Positions 62,985 to 64,000 of a stretch of DNA of 64,000 bases are shown piece after piece. The stretch comes from Thalassospira xianhensis MCCC 1A02616 (lineage in GTDB: Bacteria; Pseudomonadota; Alphaproteobacteria; Rhodospirillales; Thalassospiraceae). Position numbers and translations under genes: made by a program. The DNA lies in assembly GCF_003326475.1 (NCBI RefSeq), contig NZ_JPWA01000026.1:1-64000 (forward strand), in the 5' to 3' direction. The notes below the pieces were generated by a model. The model worked only from the letters and a program-made list of their open reading frames with translations. It was not told the DNA's origin and did not search any database. Every line of letters starts with the position of its first letter. Within the stretch, counting starts at the first letter, position 1.

Positions 62985-64000
62985 GACGATGCTCCTTCAT
63001 TTTCAGAATTCGTAACAAATTCAACAAGCCAGCGCGCCGTTCGAAGCAACCGGGCATCATCACCGCGCCGCCCGACAAGCTGCACGCCCATCGGCAACCC
63101 GTTTTCCGCCCAAAGCAACGGCAACGTAATCGCAGGCGTCCCGCACAACGTCCAAAGACCGTTGAAAATGGCATTCCCGGTCGTATCAAGGCTTCCTGGG
63201 GCCGGGCCCGGTGCCGCCGGGGTGATGATCACATCACAACGCTGGAACACTTCATCAAGCGCAACATTGTAAAGATCGCGCCAGTCCAGTGCGGCAAGAT
63301 AATCCCTCGCCGTGACCTTGTTCCCCGCGTCAAGCGCCTCTGTCATCTGCGGGGATAATTGATCGCGTCCGCGCTTTTCATAGCTGTAATAACATTTTGC
63401 CATTTCGGCAAAATTGATCTTTGCCCGCAGATCGGCGGCATCATCAAATGCCTTGGGCAAGGGTGCCTCAAAGCACTGTTCGCCCAAAACGCTCGTCAAT
63501 TCGCGAAATGCCATGACGGTATCGTCATCGGCCACACTGTCAAACTGTGGCGGGCGGACAAAGGCCAGTGTCGGCGTTACCAGCGGCGTTGACTTGGCGG
63601 CTTCCTGCAAACGCGGGGTGGGTTGCAATGTCGTCGCCCGGTCACGCGCGTCATGCCCGAACAGAATTTCGGCAATCATCGCAGCCCCTTCGACGGAACG
63701 GGCAAACACACCAATGGTATCAAGCGACGGTGACTGGGCCAGAACCCCGGTGCGCGAAATCGCGCCAAAGGTCGGCTTCAACCCGACCACCCCACAAAAC
63801 GATGCCGGCCGGATGACCGACCCACCGGTTTGCGTCCCCACGGCCAACGGCACCATCGCTGCGGCAACTGCCGCCGCCGATCCGGCCGATGATCCCCCCG
63901 GTGTGTGGGATGTGTCGTGCGGGTTGCGTGTTTTGGACGGGCACATGAAGGCCATTTCGGTCGAAACCGTCTTGCCCATGATGATCGCGCCCGCCGCACG
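62981..64000 (-). CDS. Amidase-signature family protein (5' end beyond window)
   Basis: The C-terminal 339 residues are visible, and the frame is open to the right edge. The amidase signature is present: TPGGSSAGSAAAVAA with the bridging cis-Ser, then GTQTGGSVIRPASFCGVVGLKPTFG with the nucleophile Ser. The catalytic Lys should lie beyond the window. The C-terminus ends WTLCGTPAITLPLLWAENGLPMGVQLVGRRGDDARLL as in aryl/acyl-amidases of the GatA-like fold. The usual GatB and GatC genes are absent nearby, so a catabolic amidase is likelier than the tRNA amidotransferase subunit. Confidence 0.9.
   Translation of the reverse strand, partial: RAAGAIIMGKTVSTEMAFMCPSKTRNPHDTSHTPGGSSAGSAAAVAAAMVPLAVGTQTGGSVIRPASFCGVVGLKPTFGAISRTGVLAQSPSLDTIGVFARSVEGAAMIAEILFGHDARDRATTLQPTPRLQEAAKSTPLVTPTLAFVRPPQFDSVADDDTVMAFRELTSVLGEQCFEAPLPKAFDDAADLRAKINFAEMAKCYYSYEKRGRDQLSPQMTEALDAGNKVTARDYLAALDWRDLYNVALDEVFQRCDVIITPAAPGPAPGSLDTTGNAIFNGLWTLCGTPAITLPLLWAENGLPMGVQLVGRRGDDARLLRTARWLVEFVTNSENEGASS

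Noticed and set aside
1-64000. Signs of a genomic island, prophage or insertion sequence
   Set aside because: I found no transposase, integrase, terminal repeats or att-like duplications at the two tRNA genes, and codon use looks uniform. The ectoine cluster appears settled in the chromosome.

Overview
The window looks like ordinary chromosome from a marine or halotolerant alphaproteobacterium of the Rhodospirillales, most like Thalassospira. This is inferred from the gene set, not from a search. The pointers are a Suv3-like helicase, a DUF4169 protein, a fused malic enzyme-phosphotransacetylase, a NavMs-like sodium channel, and a full ectoine/5-hydroxyectoine uptake and breakdown cluster. 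Most genes have G+C-rich third positions. I see no insertion sequence, prophage, integrase or CRISPR array.

Layout. Positions 1-4.4 kb hold the Suv3-like helicase (cut by the left edge) and soxR, which faces a flavin-reductase/monooxygenase pair across a SoxR-type promoter. Positions 4.4-14 kb carry housekeeping genes: a hibernation factor, htpG, dgt, an OmpA-type lipoprotein, xthA, a FAH-family hydrolase and a D-2-hydroxyacid dehydrogenase. Positions 14-27.4 kb hold an SH3 protein, a truncated flagellin-like protein, an RlmD-type methyltransferase, a degenerate GGDEF-EAL protein, mgtE, maeB, tRNA-Leu(GAG), lipB overlapping a zinc-sensor-type diguanylate cyclase, and a winged-helix/RMF-like fusion. 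Positions 27.7-43.2 kb hold envelope proteins, tRNA-Arg(ACG), a third GGDEF protein, malyl-CoA lyase, an HxlR regulator divergent from a quinone-reductase-like gene, accA, the sodium channel, and a 1059-residue ABC protein with a very unusual nucleotide-binding domain and a C-terminal cyclic-nucleotide-binding domain.

Positions 43.4-57.4 kb are the ectoine island: doeC-doeD, then uehA on the opposite strand, then enuR-uehB-uehC-eutA-eutB-eutC-doeA-doeB-doeX and a half-size EamA protein. Imported 5-hydroxyectoine would be turned into ectoine by EutABC. DoeA opens ectoine to N-acetyl-diaminobutyrate, DoeB deacetylates it, DoeD transaminates it to aspartate semialdehyde, and DoeC oxidises that to aspartate. 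The order is unusual because the binding-protein gene uehA is split from its membrane subunits and inverted around enuR. A related palindrome occurs on both sides of enuR and is the best candidate EnuR operator.

Positions 57.5-62.7 kb hold a MORN-like lipoprotein and a tightly coupled four-gene set: an arylsulfotransferase-fold protein, a small YVGPGAG protein, an EMC3/Oxa1-like membrane protein and a PAPS-type sulfotransferase. This is the least explained system in the window. The right edge cuts an amidase gene.
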